The notes: a model not told the origin generated them from the sequence alone. Positions 8,895-17,662 are shown, counted from the stretch's first letter. The stretch is 64,000 bases of DNA from Clostridia bacterium (GCA_017429345.1 JAFRPB010000029.1:1-64000), one strand, 5' to 3'. A program made the numbers and translations.

Positions 8895-9263
8895 TCAGCT
8901 GTTCAATAAATCCCTGACTCTTTCGACCGGGAACACGTCTTCGATCTCTTTCACGATGAAACGCTTCTCATTCAGTGACGCCTCACGAACGATCGACAGA
9001 TATTCCCCGACGATTTTCCGATCGATCATGATTTTGCCGTGCCCTGCCCAGTGGCGGTCGGAACCGTCCCTTTTCACGCCGGAGATCCAATATCTCTCTC
9101 CCGTTTCAATATCGACATAGTTGCTGAAAACGCCGTTCTGCCGCTGAAAAGCGTGATCATTGAAGTAAACCGTTTTTCCCGACTTTGAGACTCTCACTTT
9201 GCCGATCCACGCAGGGCCGTCGTCGTTGTATCCCGATTTCAGTTCGATGTATCTGATCTCCAT
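8895..9263 (-). CDS. Conserved small protein of unknown function
   Basis: The 122-aa product reads MEIRYIELKSGYNDDGPAWIG, then KSGKTVYFND, GERYWISGVKRDG and HWAGHGKIMID. I recognise a widespread bacterial family of this form, sometimes misannotated as a deoxyxylulose-phosphate synthase. It has no cofactor motif of that enzyme and is far too short. It is beta-rich with no membrane segment, and sits 14 nt from the YoaP-like gene in the same direction. Confidence 0.7.
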   Translation of the reverse strand: MEIRYIELKSGYNDDGPAWIGKVRVSKSGKTVYFNDHAFQRQNGVFSNYVDIETGERYWISGVKRDGSDRHWAGHGKIMIDRKIVGEYLSIVREASLNEKRFIVKEIEDVFPVERVRDLLNS

Positions 9264-9406
9264 TTTTCCTCCGCAATTCCTGATTTGCCGGGCTGTCGCC
9301 CTCGTAAAAACCGTCCGGATAAAAACGCTCTTCCTGCACGGCGGCGAACGGCGCCGTTGATCTTCTCCGGCGGCGCCGGAAGACCTGTCATAAACCCCGG
9401 CTTCGT

Positions 9407-9931
9407 TCAGGAATCAAAGAACGCCCGATCGCCTTCCAGCGTCGGTCTTTCTGTTTTCGGATATTCGAAAATGCGATTCTTATCCGCCGATTCCAGATAC
9501 TTCACATATCTTTCGGCTTCCCATTTTGCCATCGGAAGATCGTGCATCAGATAGTTGCCGCAGTTTTCCGGCGTCGCACCGGGCACGTCACCCTCATAAT
9601 CACGCATATACCGAAAGGCCTCCAACAGAATCGGGTACATTTCGGACGCCGCGGGACGACCCTTGACGATAATGTAGAAGCCCGTCAGGCAGCCCATCGG
9701 TCCCCAGTAGATCAACCGATCCTTCCAGTCGGGATGATTCCTGAGATAGGTGGCGATGACGTGCTCCATGGTGTGCATGGCGGCGGGAGCGATCGCCGGC
9801 TCCGCGTTCGGCTTTTTCAACCGGACGTCAAAGGTCGCAGCAAGCATCTCCCCCAGGGAATCCACCCTGCTTTCGTAGATGCCGGGGATGATTTTTGTGT
9901 GGTCGACGGAAAAACTCGGGATCAGGTCCAT
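9407..9931 (-). CDS. luxS: S-ribosylhomocysteine lyase LuxS
   Basis: The 174-aa protein splits S-ribosylhomocysteine into homocysteine and DPD, the precursor of autoinducer-2, in the activated methyl cycle. The zinc ligands are visible as HTMEH (His53, His57) and Cys124 in PENCGNY. The catalytic Cys81 is in GCLTGFY. That stretch is usually GCRTGFY, so Arg is replaced by Leu here. The length matches the family. AGGAGGAAA lies 6 nt before the ATG. Upstream is only a Fic remnant. Confidence 0.95.
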   Translation of the reverse strand: MDLIPSFSVDHTKIIPGIYESRVDSLGEMLAATFDVRLKKPNAEPAIAPAAMHTMEHVIATYLRNHPDWKDRLIYWGPMGCLTGFYIIVKGRPAASEMYPILLEAFRYMRDYEGDVPGATPENCGNYLMHDLPMAKWEAERYVKYLESADKNRIFEYPKTERPTLEGDRAFFDS

Positions 9932-9943
9932 AATAGTTTCCTC

Positions 9944-10198
9944 CTATAATATTTCCGGATTCACAAGCAGTCTTCCCGTCCTGCCGTTGCCGTTGATAAA
10001 GGGATGGATGCCCTCAAACTCGATTTGGAACCGCGCCGGCTTAGTTATGATATAATCCTCACTTGCTGCGTAATCGAGCAAAAGCTGTTCCATTTTCGGC
10101 GCGATAATATACGGCTGCACGGGTTCGTGATAAGCGCCCATCATGCGGACGGGAATTCTTCTGTATGCACCGGTAATTTTGCCCTCAGAAAAAAGCAC
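9944..10198 (-). pseudogene. Fic-domain protein remnant
   Basis: About 84 codons remain of a Fic (AMP-transferase/Fido) protein. AYRRIPVRMMGAYHEPVQPY is the typical flap region, and HPFINGNGRTGRLLVN is the catalytic Fic motif with its His and GNGR. The frame stops at a TAG directly after the motif, where intact relatives continue another 80 or more residues. Upstream of the GTG at 10198 the expected N-terminal helices are not found in frame. A promoter is still present at 10286-10314. Activity is doubtful. Confidence 0.8.
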
Positions 10199-10285
10199 TT
10201 TGATTCTTCTGCCTGATACGCCCCATTTTGCGGATGCTTCTTTTTACCGTCATATACATCGGTCAGCCCTCCCGTTCCGCAGAGG

Positions 10286-10352
10286 ATTATACCACTTAAT
10301 CGGAACAATATCAAGGTATCAGAACAATACCTTACAGAATATCGGAACAATA
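10286..10352 (-). promoter_or_regulatory. Promoter with three operator-like direct repeats upstream of the Fic remnant
   Basis: On the minus strand TTGATA (10314-10309), 17 nt and TATAAT (10291-10286) form a near-consensus promoter. The 12-mer TATTGTTCCGAT or its one-mismatch form occurs at 10299-10310 (inside the spacer), 10318-10329 and 10341-10352. This is the layout of a repressor-controlled promoter. No regulator gene is left beside it. Confidence 0.6.
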
Positions 10353-10440
10353 TACAGGCAAAAATATTGATACGTTAATCATGATCATCAAAAAAACAGC
10401 GAGATTGCAAAGTCAGACCGTTGGTTCGTTGATCATGAAA

Positions 10441-11202
10441 CTATTCGCAGCTTTCTTCGTATTTACATCTGCTTTGCAATGCATATTTGCGGGCGTAACT
10501 GTATAATGGGGCTTTTATCGTAATAACCTCGGACAGAGCTTTCCCTTCGATTGCCCGAAGGTTTCGCCCGCAGGAAATGCTTTTGATTTTCGAATAATTC
10601 AATGAATCGTTCAAATGGTAAAAAATATATCCGCGAAAAACATGCTCACCGAGAATACAGACGGGAATATGATCGATCCAATCGGGCAATACGACGGAAA
10701 TATCGCTTCCGTCTGCTTTGTACCCAGTCAAACGGACAACCGGCTCTGGACAGTAACAGATCTCATACGCCCATTCACGAAGCGCCTTCTCCGAGGAAAT
10801 GTTGCCCTGCAGATCGGAAAGCGGATCCTGTCTCGGCTCGATCGGTTCCATTTTCAGGCTTTTATCAAGCCATTGATTGATAAAAGCCAGACATTTGACC
10901 GCCCCCGCGCTTTTTGCAGGTTCCTGAAAGCTCTCCCGGATAATGCGCTCTTTGAAGTTTCCGAAAAGAACGTAAAAACGAAGCATGTCCGGTCGGTCTT
11001 TTTCAAAGATATAAGGCAGCAGTCTTTTTTTGTTCGCCATCGCATATTTCGCATAAGGCTCGTCTTTCTCATAACACGATACGCCGCGGTAACACGCTCC
11101 GTTCTTATCCAGATCGTATGCGCCGTAAAGCTCCGGGTGCGCCAGAAAACCCAATGTCAGCGCTATTTTCCAGGATAACGCATAGTCTGCGTTTAATCGC
11201 AC
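10441..11202 (-). CDS. C-terminal part of the split LRR protein
   Basis: The 253 codons from a GTG at 11202 are the second half of the protein starting at 12408. The same frame is open up to the TAA at 11268-11266 that ends the first half. The stretch between (DKDFTIPAAFPKVRLNADYA) reads as normal coding sequence and has no start codon. It holds a helical region (WKIALTLGFLAHPELYG, YAMANKKRLLPYIFEKD), as found after BspA-like leucine-rich repeats in clostridial proteins, then a degenerate second repeat region. Whether it is translated alone is uncertain because no ribosome binding site precedes the GTG. Confidence 0.6.
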   Translation of the reverse strand: MRLNADYALSWKIALTLGFLAHPELYGAYDLDKNGACYRGVSCYEKDEPYAKYAMANKKRLLPYIFEKDRPDMLRFYVLFGNFKERIIRESFQEPAKSAGAVKCLAFINQWLDKSLKMEPIEPRQDPLSDLQGNISSEKALREWAYEICYCPEPVVRLTGYKADGSDISVVLPDWIDHIPVCILGEHVFRGYIFYHLNDSLNYSKIKSISCGRNLRAIEGKALSEVITIKAPLYSYARKYALQSRCKYEESCE

Positions 11203-11265
11203 TTTCGGAAAGGCGGCGGGGATCGTAAAATCTTTATCCTCATAGATGCGTCTTCGATTTGACGG

Positions 11266-12408
11266 TTACTGTCCGTTGGGACAGAAACTGTCAACAGAAG
11301 AATAGATACTCTGCGGATACGGATCCAACATATTTAATGCTGCGACTTCTTCCAATCTGCGGCAGCCGGAGAAAGCATTGTGTCCGATATCTGTGACGCT
11401 GTCGGGAATGCGGATTTTTCGAAGACTCGCGCAGCCCTCAAAAGCGGACTCGCCGATGCTTCTGAGTCCCTCCGGGAGAATGACCTCCGTGATCTCTGTT
11501 CTGTAAGCAAACGCGAATGCCTCAATATACAGAACGCCGGCAGGCACGTTTACAATTCCTTTGATATCTTTATCGCAGCCGGTTACGCTTTTTATGCCGT
11601 TTTCTGTTTTGATTTTTATCGCGCCTTGAATCAAATGGTTCTGCTTGTACTGCCGATCATATTCCAGTATTTCTTCCGCCGTTGTAAAAACTTTGACTCC
11701 GAAGCCGAAACCGGACCGATTTCTTTTCGGCTCACGGGCCTGACGGATCTTCCGGTTTTGAAACGTATCCGTTTCGCATACGGAAAAGCTTTTCGGAAGA
11801 CGGACCTCGCACGTTCTGCTTAAACCGTATAATGAACTCGGTCCAAGGGTCTTTACCGAGTCGGGGATCGACAATTCCGAAAGCCCGCCGCAGTCGTAAA
11901 AAGCATAATCCGCTATGACCGTTGTATCTTCCGGGACGATGAAGCTTCTTTGGACAGCCGACGGACAGCGAAGAAGAATAACGTCTCCCTGCTCTTTACG
12001 AAAGAGACATCCGTTTTTCACAAAAAAAGTTTTGTTTTCCGGCTGCACGCAAAAGCATTCCAGAGAATTACAGCCCAGAAAAACGTCGGGACCGAGCTCA
12101 GAAACATTGCCGGGCAGATCCGCTTTTTCAAGCCGCCGGCAGAACGCAAACGCCCGCTCGCCGATTGTTTTCAAAGAATTCGGAAGAACTATCTTTTTTA
12201 CATCACAAAAATAAAAGGCGTACGACTCAATTGTATGAACCCCTTCGGGAATAATGATTGTTTTCGGAAATCCGCGTTCTTTAAACGCTTCCTCGCCGAT
12301 TACCGAAACAACGGGAGGAATGATAACCTCTTCTTCGACCCCGTCATATTTCAGAAGCACGCCGTCGCGAATGATAAAATCTTCCGTATCAAAAAAAGCC
12401 CGGTTCAT
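11266..12408 (-). CDS. BspA-like leucine-rich repeat protein, N-terminal part (interrupted by TAA)
   Basis: The start MNRAFFDTEDF at 12408 has AGAGAGGG about 10 nt upstream; an upstream in-frame ATG has none. The 380-aa part has at least seven LRR_5-type units of the form IxxxAFxxCxxLxxIxIPxSVxxIG. Examples are FAFCRRLEKADLPGNVSELG, YDCGGLSELSIPDSVKTLG and EGCASLRKIRIPDSVTDIG. There is no signal peptide. The TAA at 11266 is in frame with the coding sequence of the following gene, so the original protein was about 660 aa. Such proteins mediate binding; the partner here is unknown. Confidence 0.8.
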   Translation of the reverse strand: MNRAFFDTEDFIIRDGVLLKYDGVEEEVIIPPVVSVIGEEAFKERGFPKTIIIPEGVHTIESYAFYFCDVKKIVLPNSLKTIGERAFAFCRRLEKADLPGNVSELGPDVFLGCNSLECFCVQPENKTFFVKNGCLFRKEQGDVILLRCPSAVQRSFIVPEDTTVIADYAFYDCGGLSELSIPDSVKTLGPSSLYGLSRTCEVRLPKSFSVCETDTFQNRKIRQAREPKRNRSGFGFGVKVFTTAEEILEYDRQYKQNHLIQGAIKIKTENGIKSVTGCDKDIKGIVNVPAGVLYIEAFAFAYRTEITEVILPEGLRSIGESAFEGCASLRKIRIPDSVTDIGHNAFSGCRRLEEVAALNMLDPYPQSIYSSVDSFCPNGQ

Positions 12409-12552
12409 AACGCATATCCCTCTCTCAACAGTAGTTTGGCTGAACAAACAGATTATAAAGCAGCTGATGCCCCTTTTTCGAAACATCGAAGTAATTCAAA
12501 TCACTTCCGGACGCGCTTCATTTTTTGCGTTTTCAAGCATTGCAGCAAGCTT

Positions 12553-12948
12553 CTATTCTCCGATCAGCCTTAAAAACCGCTGATCGTTCATCTGCTCATT
12601 CGCGAGGTATTCACCGGCGCGGAACAGCGCGCAGGTCGCGACCGGCGTGGGAGCATTCTGCGCCTCCTCGCGGCTCCCGAGAAGGATCGCCCGGAAGGGT
12701 ACGCCGTGCGCCTTCGCCGTTTCCTCCGCGACCGGCACGTATTTCGCGTTGAACGGACATTGATGCGTACAGTAAAGCACAAAGCCCTTTTTTGCCCTGT
12801 TCCTTTCCGTCTTCGATGCACGCCGGAAGCAGGTCGTTCGCATACCCGTGCCCCTCGAAGGAGTCCGACACCCGGAGGCAGTCGATATACAGAAAGCCCT
12901 CCGCGTCGATCGGGAACACGTCTTCTTTTTCCGTTTTTACATTAAAGT
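12553..12948 (-). pseudogene. Truncated, frameshifted YoaP-like acetyltransferase copy
   Basis: Two frames together match the intact gene at 8122-8880. IDAEGFLYIDCLRVSD and GHGYANDLLPACIEDGKEQG cover the GNAT core; after a large internal deletion, VLYCTHQCPFNAKYVPVAEE to RFLRLIGE covers the YoaP domain. The N-terminal third is missing and similarity ends beside the MITE-like repeat at 12949. Confidence 0.85.
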
Positions 12949-13110
12949 AACACCGCACAAATGCGAATGCGCGTCTTGCTTGATCTTTATTCCGTCATCT
13001 TGCACATTTTTTTCTTGACAACCGTCAGGTTACCTGCGAAAAATCTGCACAATCTGACGAAAAAATCTACTGCGCAATCCGTACGCCCGAATTGTGCGGT
13101 GTTGCCTTAA
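12949..13110 (-). mobile_element. MITE-like element, copy A
   Basis: This roughly 165-bp non-coding repeat has inverted ends (AACACCGCACAA at the left, TTGTGCGGTGTTGCC at the right). The interior contains CGTCAGGTT, CAATCTGACG and CTACTGCGCAATCC. Aligned by eye it is clearly homologous along its whole length to copy B at 13564-13731 in the opposite orientation. It has no ORF. The right end carries the stop-proximal region of the TfoX-like gene. Confidence 0.75.
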
Positions 13111-13422
13111 TCATTTCTTTTTCTTCGGCGCGGGAAGATCGTCCGCGATCGCGGGGATCAGCCGGCACAGCAGCTCCTTGTCGTCCGCGTCCGGCGCAAG
13201 CATCTCCTTCGCGCCGTCGTACGGCAGCTCGAACGAGGCGTCCGGCAGCATCTCCCGCGCCGATTTTGTCGGCTTCACAAGGAACCTGTCGTCGTAGATC
13301 CCGCCGACGACCTTGCCCCGATAATAGATCACATATTCACCCATCATCGGTCTGCTCGAAACGCCGTCCAAAGCGGAAAGCTGCTCGAGAACGTATGCGA
13401 GAAAATCCTTGCCTGAAGCCAT
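13111..13422 (-). CDS. TfoX/Sxy N-terminal domain protein
   Basis: The 103-aa product has the TfoX_N pattern: GVSSRPMMGEYVIYYRGKVVGGIYDDRFLVK at about residues 19-49 and later ELPYDGAKEML. The tail is basic (PKKKK). In gammaproteobacteria TfoX/Sxy controls competence. Single-domain Firmicutes relatives have no established function. The gene is flanked by the inverted MITE copies A and B, and its TGA is immediately next to copy A. Confidence 0.8.
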   Translation of the reverse strand: MASGKDFLAYVLEQLSALDGVSSRPMMGEYVIYYRGKVVGGIYDDRFLVKPTKSAREMLPDASFELPYDGAKEMLAPDADDKELLCRLIPAIADDLPAPKKKK

Positions 13423-13563
13423 AATATCCCTCCGTATATGACGATCGCCGCGGTGCGAAACGACCCGCAGATCAGTTGTTTCCGGCGTTGCGGGCCGGAA
13501 GCCGGAAGCTGCCGGATTTATCCTGATTTACCGGACAGCATCGGTTTTTCTTCTTCGGAACTC

Positions 13564-13731
13564 TAAGGCAACACCGCACAATTCGGGCGTGCGGATTGCG
13601 CAGTAGATTTTTTCGTCAGATTGTACAGATTCTCCGCAGGCAACCTGACGGTTGGCAAGGAGAAGATGTGCAATATGACGGAACAGAGATCAAGCAAGAC
13701 GCGCATTCGTATTTGTGCGGTGTTGCCCTAA
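13564..13731 (+). mobile_element. MITE-like element, copy B
   Basis: The ends are TAAGGCAACACCGCACAA and TTGTGCGGTGTTGCCCTA, an almost perfect terminal inverted repeat. A TA on each side fits the TA target duplication of IS630/Tc1-type transposases (inference). It has no ORF. It is the best-preserved of the four related sequences in this window. Confidence 0.8.
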
Positions 13732-13796
13732 TCCTTTTTCATTTCACAAACGCTTTGATCTGTATCTGCGCCGAGCTTATTCCCGTATCGGTTTTT

Positions 13797-13850
13797 CTTT
13801 TATTATATCAAAGAAAAACAAAAATTCATAGCCCTTTTCTTCGGAATTTT
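13797..13850 (-). repeat. Degenerate relic related to the serine recombinase 3' region
   Basis: The plus strand TATTATATCAAA, AAATTCATAG and CCTTTTCTTCGGAA recur in order at 38064-38138 inside the recombinase gene and at 18326-18400. This copy has small indels. Confidence 0.5.
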
Positions 13851-13965
13851 TCTTCAAATATGCCGTTCCGCGGGTTTTGCGGCGTCTCTATTGATTTCCC
13901 CGGGAAAAAAGTGTAGAATGGTTTACGGCACAGCAGAAAAAACTATCGTTCGCAGAGGCGCAGAC

Positions 13966-15432
13966 ATGAAAAAAATCATCCTATCGGAAATCATATACGC
14001 GCTGATCATCACCGTTGTTTTCGGCGCGATCTTTGTATTGACAGAGGGCGTGGTGAAGCATAAGATCCTTTCGCCCGAGGCGTTTGACACGACGAAGTGC
14101 GACGGCGTGTGTCTCGTGGAGCTCAAATGCGCCGAGATCTACAACGACCGCCTGTATACGCACGACGATTTCGCCGCCGGAAAGACAGACAAGCCGAGCA
14201 CGAAGGCCGATTATGATCATTATCTGACCTATCGCTTTTTTATCAATACCGTGCCGGGAGAGACCTATGCCTTCTTCAGCAAAAAATCGGACTACGCGAT
14301 GAACGTATACGCGGACGGCGTTCCGATCTGCAGCGCCGGCGTCGTCTCCGACGATCCGGACGTCTTTGTGCCGAGCGCGTCGGGACCGACGGGGACCTTT
14401 ACCGCCGAAAGCGACAAAACGGAGATCGTCATTCAACAGGCCAATTTCAACCATGTGCGGCATTACAACCTCTCGGTCATGGTCGGTCCCGCGAGAGATA
14501 CGCAGCGTTACGTCAATCTGTTCTATATCAGCAGGACCGTGATGGTGATCTGTCTGATGACCGCGGGTCTGATGAATATGGGCATGTATCTGTTCTTTGA
14601 CCGGAAACGCAGGTATCTGTTCCTTGCGTGTCTGTGCATCGCCGGGGCGGTGAATTACGCCACGCCGTTTTTAACGGTTTTCCTGTTCCCGAACATCAGC
14701 TGGTACGTCAGTCATAAGATCGAGTACTGTTCCAAAATCCTTGCTATCCTGTTCGGCATTGCGTACACGGACGCGGTCTTTGAAAACTGCGTCAATAAAT
14801 ATCTGAAACGCATCCTGTTCGCCTATCTCGCCGTCGGTATGGCGCTGACGCTGTTCCTGCCGTCCACCGCTTACACGCGGATCAGTACGGTGAGCACGTA
14901 CATTCTGGCTGCGGGGGTGTGTCTCGGGCTGTGCAGCCTCGTGTTTACGATGGCAAGCAGGCGCTCCGAGATCGAACGGTATAAATGGCTGATCGTTTTC
15001 GGCGTGGGGATCGTGCTCGTGTTCGCGCTTGTGGAGCTGCTGGGCTTCTCCGGCAGAACGAACAACGCGATCAAAACCGAGACCGGTATCGTGGTGTTCG
15101 CGTTCATCAATACCGTGGCGCTGGCGCTGGATTTCAGAGACACGGGCAGAATGCTCGAGGAAGCGAAGCTACGCGAGGAAGAGCTACTGCGGACGAACGA
15201 GACCATGGTGAAGCTCGGCAAAATGCGCGACACCTTCGTGGCGGACCTGAGCCACGAGCTGAAAACGCCGCTGACGGTGATCGGCAATCTTGCAGCGCTT
15301 TCGGCATATCAGCTGCAGAACGGACTTGCCGACGAAAAGACCGCGGACGGACTGCAGAAGATCGAGAACGAGGCGGTCCGGCTGGGGCGGATGGTGGATC
15401 AGATGAAGCAGAAATCCGTCGCCGGGTTTTAG
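13966..15432 (+). CDS. Sensor histidine kinase, N-terminal part (interrupted by TAG)
   Basis: Starting at MKKIILSEII, the 488-aa part has an N-terminal membrane helix, an extracytoplasmic beta-rich domain of about 150 residues, a multi-helix membrane region (roughly residues 175-385, 7TMR-DISM-like), and the HisKA dimerisation domain with the phospho-acceptor in DLSHELKTPLTVIGN. A TAG at 15430 ends it just before the ATPase domain. That domain follows in the same frame at 15448-15870, so the gene was one kinase of about 634 aa. Without the ATPase domain this part cannot phosphorylate itself. Its response regulator follows directly. Confidence 0.85.
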   Translation: MKKIILSEIIYALIITVVFGAIFVLTEGVVKHKILSPEAFDTTKCDGVCLVELKCAEIYNDRLYTHDDFAAGKTDKPSTKADYDHYLTYRFFINTVPGETYAFFSKKSDYAMNVYADGVPICSAGVVSDDPDVFVPSASGPTGTFTAESDKTEIVIQQANFNHVRHYNLSVMVGPARDTQRYVNLFYISRTVMVICLMTAGLMNMGMYLFFDRKRRYLFLACLCIAGAVNYATPFLTVFLFPNISWYVSHKIEYCSKILAILFGIAYTDAVFENCVNKYLKRILFAYLAVGMALTLFLPSTAYTRISTVSTYILAAGVCLGLCSLVFTMASRRSEIERYKWLIVFGVGIVLVFALVELLGFSGRTNNAIKTETGIVVFAFINTVALALDFRDTGRMLEEAKLREEELLRTNETMVKLGKMRDTFVADLSHELKTPLTVIGNLAALSAYQLQNGLADEKTADGLQKIENEAVRLGRMVDQMKQKSVAGF

Positions 15433-15447
15433 GACAACGGCGAAAAG

Positions 15448-15870
15448 GTGAAGGATCTTTTATCCACGCTGCGCTACGCCGCCGATTTCTGCGACCCCCT
15501 CTGCCGCAGGAACAACAACCGGATCACCGCGGACTGCGCGCCGGGCGTGACGGCGGATATCAGCGAGGATCTTGTGTTCCACTGCCTTTACAACCTGATC
15601 TCGAACGCCACGCGCCACTGCAAAAACGGCGTGATCGAGCTGAAGGGCGGGAGCGACGGAGAAATAACGGTGCTCCGTGTGATCGACCATGGCAGCGGTA
15701 TGACGGATGAAGAAAAGACGAAGGCGTTCGACCGCGGGTATTCCGGGGACGCGGGCTCGGGGATCGGGCTTGCGCTCTGCCGCGAGATCGCGGAGGATAA
15801 CGGCGGCGCGATCCGGCTGACGGATACGCCGGGAGGCGGCCTGACCGTAACGATAGAGTTTAAAAGGTGA
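15448..15870 (+). CDS. Sensor histidine kinase, C-terminal ATPase part
   Basis: The 140 codons from GTG (KDLLSTLRYAADF) hold the HATPase_c domain: N box LISNATRHCKNG, G1 VIDHGSGM and G2 GSGIGLALC. It is in frame with the part ending at 15432, only 15 nt away. A purine-rich stretch (GGCGAAAAG) just before the GTG could allow weak re-initiation but is too close for a normal site. The response regulator ATG follows 4 nt after the TGA. Confidence 0.8.
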   Translation: MKDLLSTLRYAADFCDPLCRRNNNRITADCAPGVTADISEDLVFHCLYNLISNATRHCKNGVIELKGGSDGEITVLRVIDHGSGMTDEEKTKAFDRGYSGDAGSGIGLALCREIAEDNGGAIRLTDTPGGGLTVTIEFKR

Positions 15871-15874
15871 TAAT

Positions 15875-16552
15875 ATGGCGAAAATACTGATCGTGGAAGA
15901 CAATAAGGACATTCTCTACGCCAACCGGACGATGCTCGAGCTGAACGGCTACGAGGTGTTTTCCGCGGAAACGCTCGCCGCCGCCGAAAGCGTCTTCCGG
16001 GAGAACAATATCGCGCTGATCATCCTCGATATCATGCTGCCCGACGGCAGCGGTCTGGACTGGTGCCGTGAGCTGCGAAAAACCGGCGAAGTGAAGATCC
16101 TGTTTCTCTCCGCGCTGGACACGAGCAGGGACGTGATCGCCGGCTTCCGCGCAGGAGGCGACGATTATCTGGAAAAGCCCTATCATATGGAAGAGCTTCT
16201 TCTGCGGGTCGAGGCGCTGCTGCGCCGCAAGAACACCGTCGCGCCGAAACATGAATTCGGCAACATCGTGTTTTCGAATTACGCTTTCGCCGCGAGTTGC
16301 GGCGGCAGGTATCTGCAGCTGAGGCAGAAGGAATACGCCGTTCTGAAATTCTTATGCGACAACGCCGGGACCTCGTTCGGCGCGAAGGAGATCTTTGAGG
16401 TCGTATGGGGCGTCGCGGAAGCGGAGCCGGGCGAGCTTCAGCCGTTCTATAACTGCATGAGCTCCCTGAAGGAAAAGATCGCAGACTCGAACGTCGAGAT
16501 CGTTCACGAAAAGGGAAGGGGCTATGCCGTCGCCGTAAAAAACGGACAATAA
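15875..16552 (+). CDS. OmpR/PhoB-type response regulator
   Basis: The 225-aa protein has a receiver domain (EDNK acidic pair, phosphorylated Asp in LIILDIMLPDG at about 52, Lys in LEKPY at about 102). A winged-helix DNA-binding domain ends in VEIVHEKGRGYAV. It is 4 nt downstream of the split kinase and surely its partner. No target operon can be named. With the kinase broken, signalling may depend on another phosphodonor. Confidence 0.9.
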   Translation: MAKILIVEDNKDILYANRTMLELNGYEVFSAETLAAAESVFRENNIALIILDIMLPDGSGLDWCRELRKTGEVKILFLSALDTSRDVIAGFRAGGDDYLEKPYHMEELLLRVEALLRRKNTVAPKHEFGNIVFSNYAFAASCGGRYLQLRQKEYAVLKFLCDNAGTSFGAKEIFEVVWGVAEAEPGELQPFYNCMSSLKEKIADSNVEIVHEKGRGYAVAVKNGQ

Positions 16553-16581
16553 GCAAAAATAGTTTGTTATATATTTTTAAT

Positions 16582-16613
16582 GCGGGAATCTAACAAAATT
16601 GTTAGATTCCCGC
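16582..16613 (+). terminator. Rho-independent terminator of the two-component operon
   Basis: A perfect 15-bp stem (GCGGGAATCTAACAA and its complement) with a 2-nt loop, followed by a T-rich tract, lies 30 nt after the response regulator stop. Confidence 0.85.
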
Positions 16614-16729
16614 GCTTTATTTATTTTATTTTATATATTATGATACTTATTGTAAAGTACCATATTGTTTTTTCTAACGAAATGAAAAAAAATCACAAAC
16701 GGAGGATCTCTGTTCTTCCGGGGATTTCC

Positions 16730-17662
16730 TCAGGTTTTTTCCGCGCATATTTGTTTTTCGTTTTTGATCTCTTTTTTTCTCTTCGCATTCATGACGGCGA
16801 TGGAGCACAATACCAGCGCGATCCCGAGAATCTTTAAGATACCGAGTTTCTGACCGAAAGCCAGAAGTCCGATCACGGCCGCGACCACTGTTTCCACGGA
16901 AGCGATCACCGGCACTTTCGACGTTTCCGTCATTCTGCCGATCCCGCCGTAATACGCGATATATGCCATCGCGGAAGGGATCACCCCGAATCCGATCAGG
17001 ACAAGAAGGACCTTCCAGTTCAGCGCCGTCCCGATATTCCGATAGGGACGCACCAGGAAGAACAGCAGGATCGAACCGAAAAGCTGACCGTAGAACGCCG
17101 CTGTATAGGGGTTCTCATCGGCGGCTCCGGTCCGGGACAGAACGGGAAGCAGCGCATAAGTCAAACCCGCCAGCAGCCCCATGATCAGACCGAAAGCGGA
17201 TATTTTCGCGTCGGTAAAATCCCCGCCGGTCACCGTCAGGACGCAGCCGACGATATTGATTACGATCGCCAGTATTTTGTTCCCCGTCAGAGGCTCGCGG
17301 AAAAACAGCCGGGACAGGACGGCGACATAGATCGGGGACGTATAAAGGAATACGGCGGCCGTCGCCATCCCGCTCTGCTCGATCGCGTTCATATAACAGA
17401 CGTTGAAAAACGCTTGGGATACGACGCCGACCAGCATGCAGGAGATCAGTCCCCGTCTGCCGATGCGAAATAAAGACGTCCCCCTGCCCTTGATCAGCAG
17501 CGTCAGCGCCAGCATAAGCGTAGAAAAGAACACTCTGAAAAACGCTTGCGGTCCGGCGTTCATGCCCATATCGGAAAGCTTTGTCGCAAAAAAACCGATG
17601 CTTCCCCACAGGATCCCCGCCAGAAGGACCAGCAAATATCCTTTATTCTGTTCCGATTTCAT
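16730..17662 (-). CDS. EamA/DMT family transporter
   Basis: From MKSEQNKGYLL (AAGGTG 10 nt upstream) the product is about 310 aa with ten predicted membrane helices in two EamA repeats. The first contains AGILWGSIGFFATKL and the second GLLAGLTYALLPVLS. The family exports metabolites, often amino acids; the substrate is unknown. The C-terminus is basic (KRKKEIKNEKQ). An upstream GTG/ATG start at 17701 is less likely. Its end converges on the kinase/regulator operon. Confidence 0.85.
   Translation of the reverse strand: MKSEQNKGYLLVLLAGILWGSIGFFATKLSDMGMNAGPQAFFRVFFSTLMLALTLLIKGRGTSLFRIGRRGLISCMLVGVVSQAFFNVCYMNAIEQSGMATAAVFLYTSPIYVAVLSRLFFREPLTGNKILAIVINIVGCVLTVTGGDFTDAKISAFGLIMGLLAGLTYALLPVLSRTGAADENPYTAAFYGQLFGSILLFFLVRPYRNIGTALNWKVLLVLIGFGVIPSAMAYIAYYGGIGRMTETSKVPVIASVETVVAAVIGLLAFGQKLGILKILGIALVLCSIAVMNAKRKKEIKNEKQICAEKT

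Larger units (their letters stand above)
13423..13965. other. Gene-free stretch holding MITE copy B and a recombinase-like relic
   Basis: No coding sequence is supported between the TfoX-like start and the kinase start. The stretch holds the repeat at 13564-13731, the relic at 13797-13850 and the kinase leader. An in-frame ATG at 13918 could extend the kinase by 16 residues but lacks a good ribosome binding site. Confidence 0.5.
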
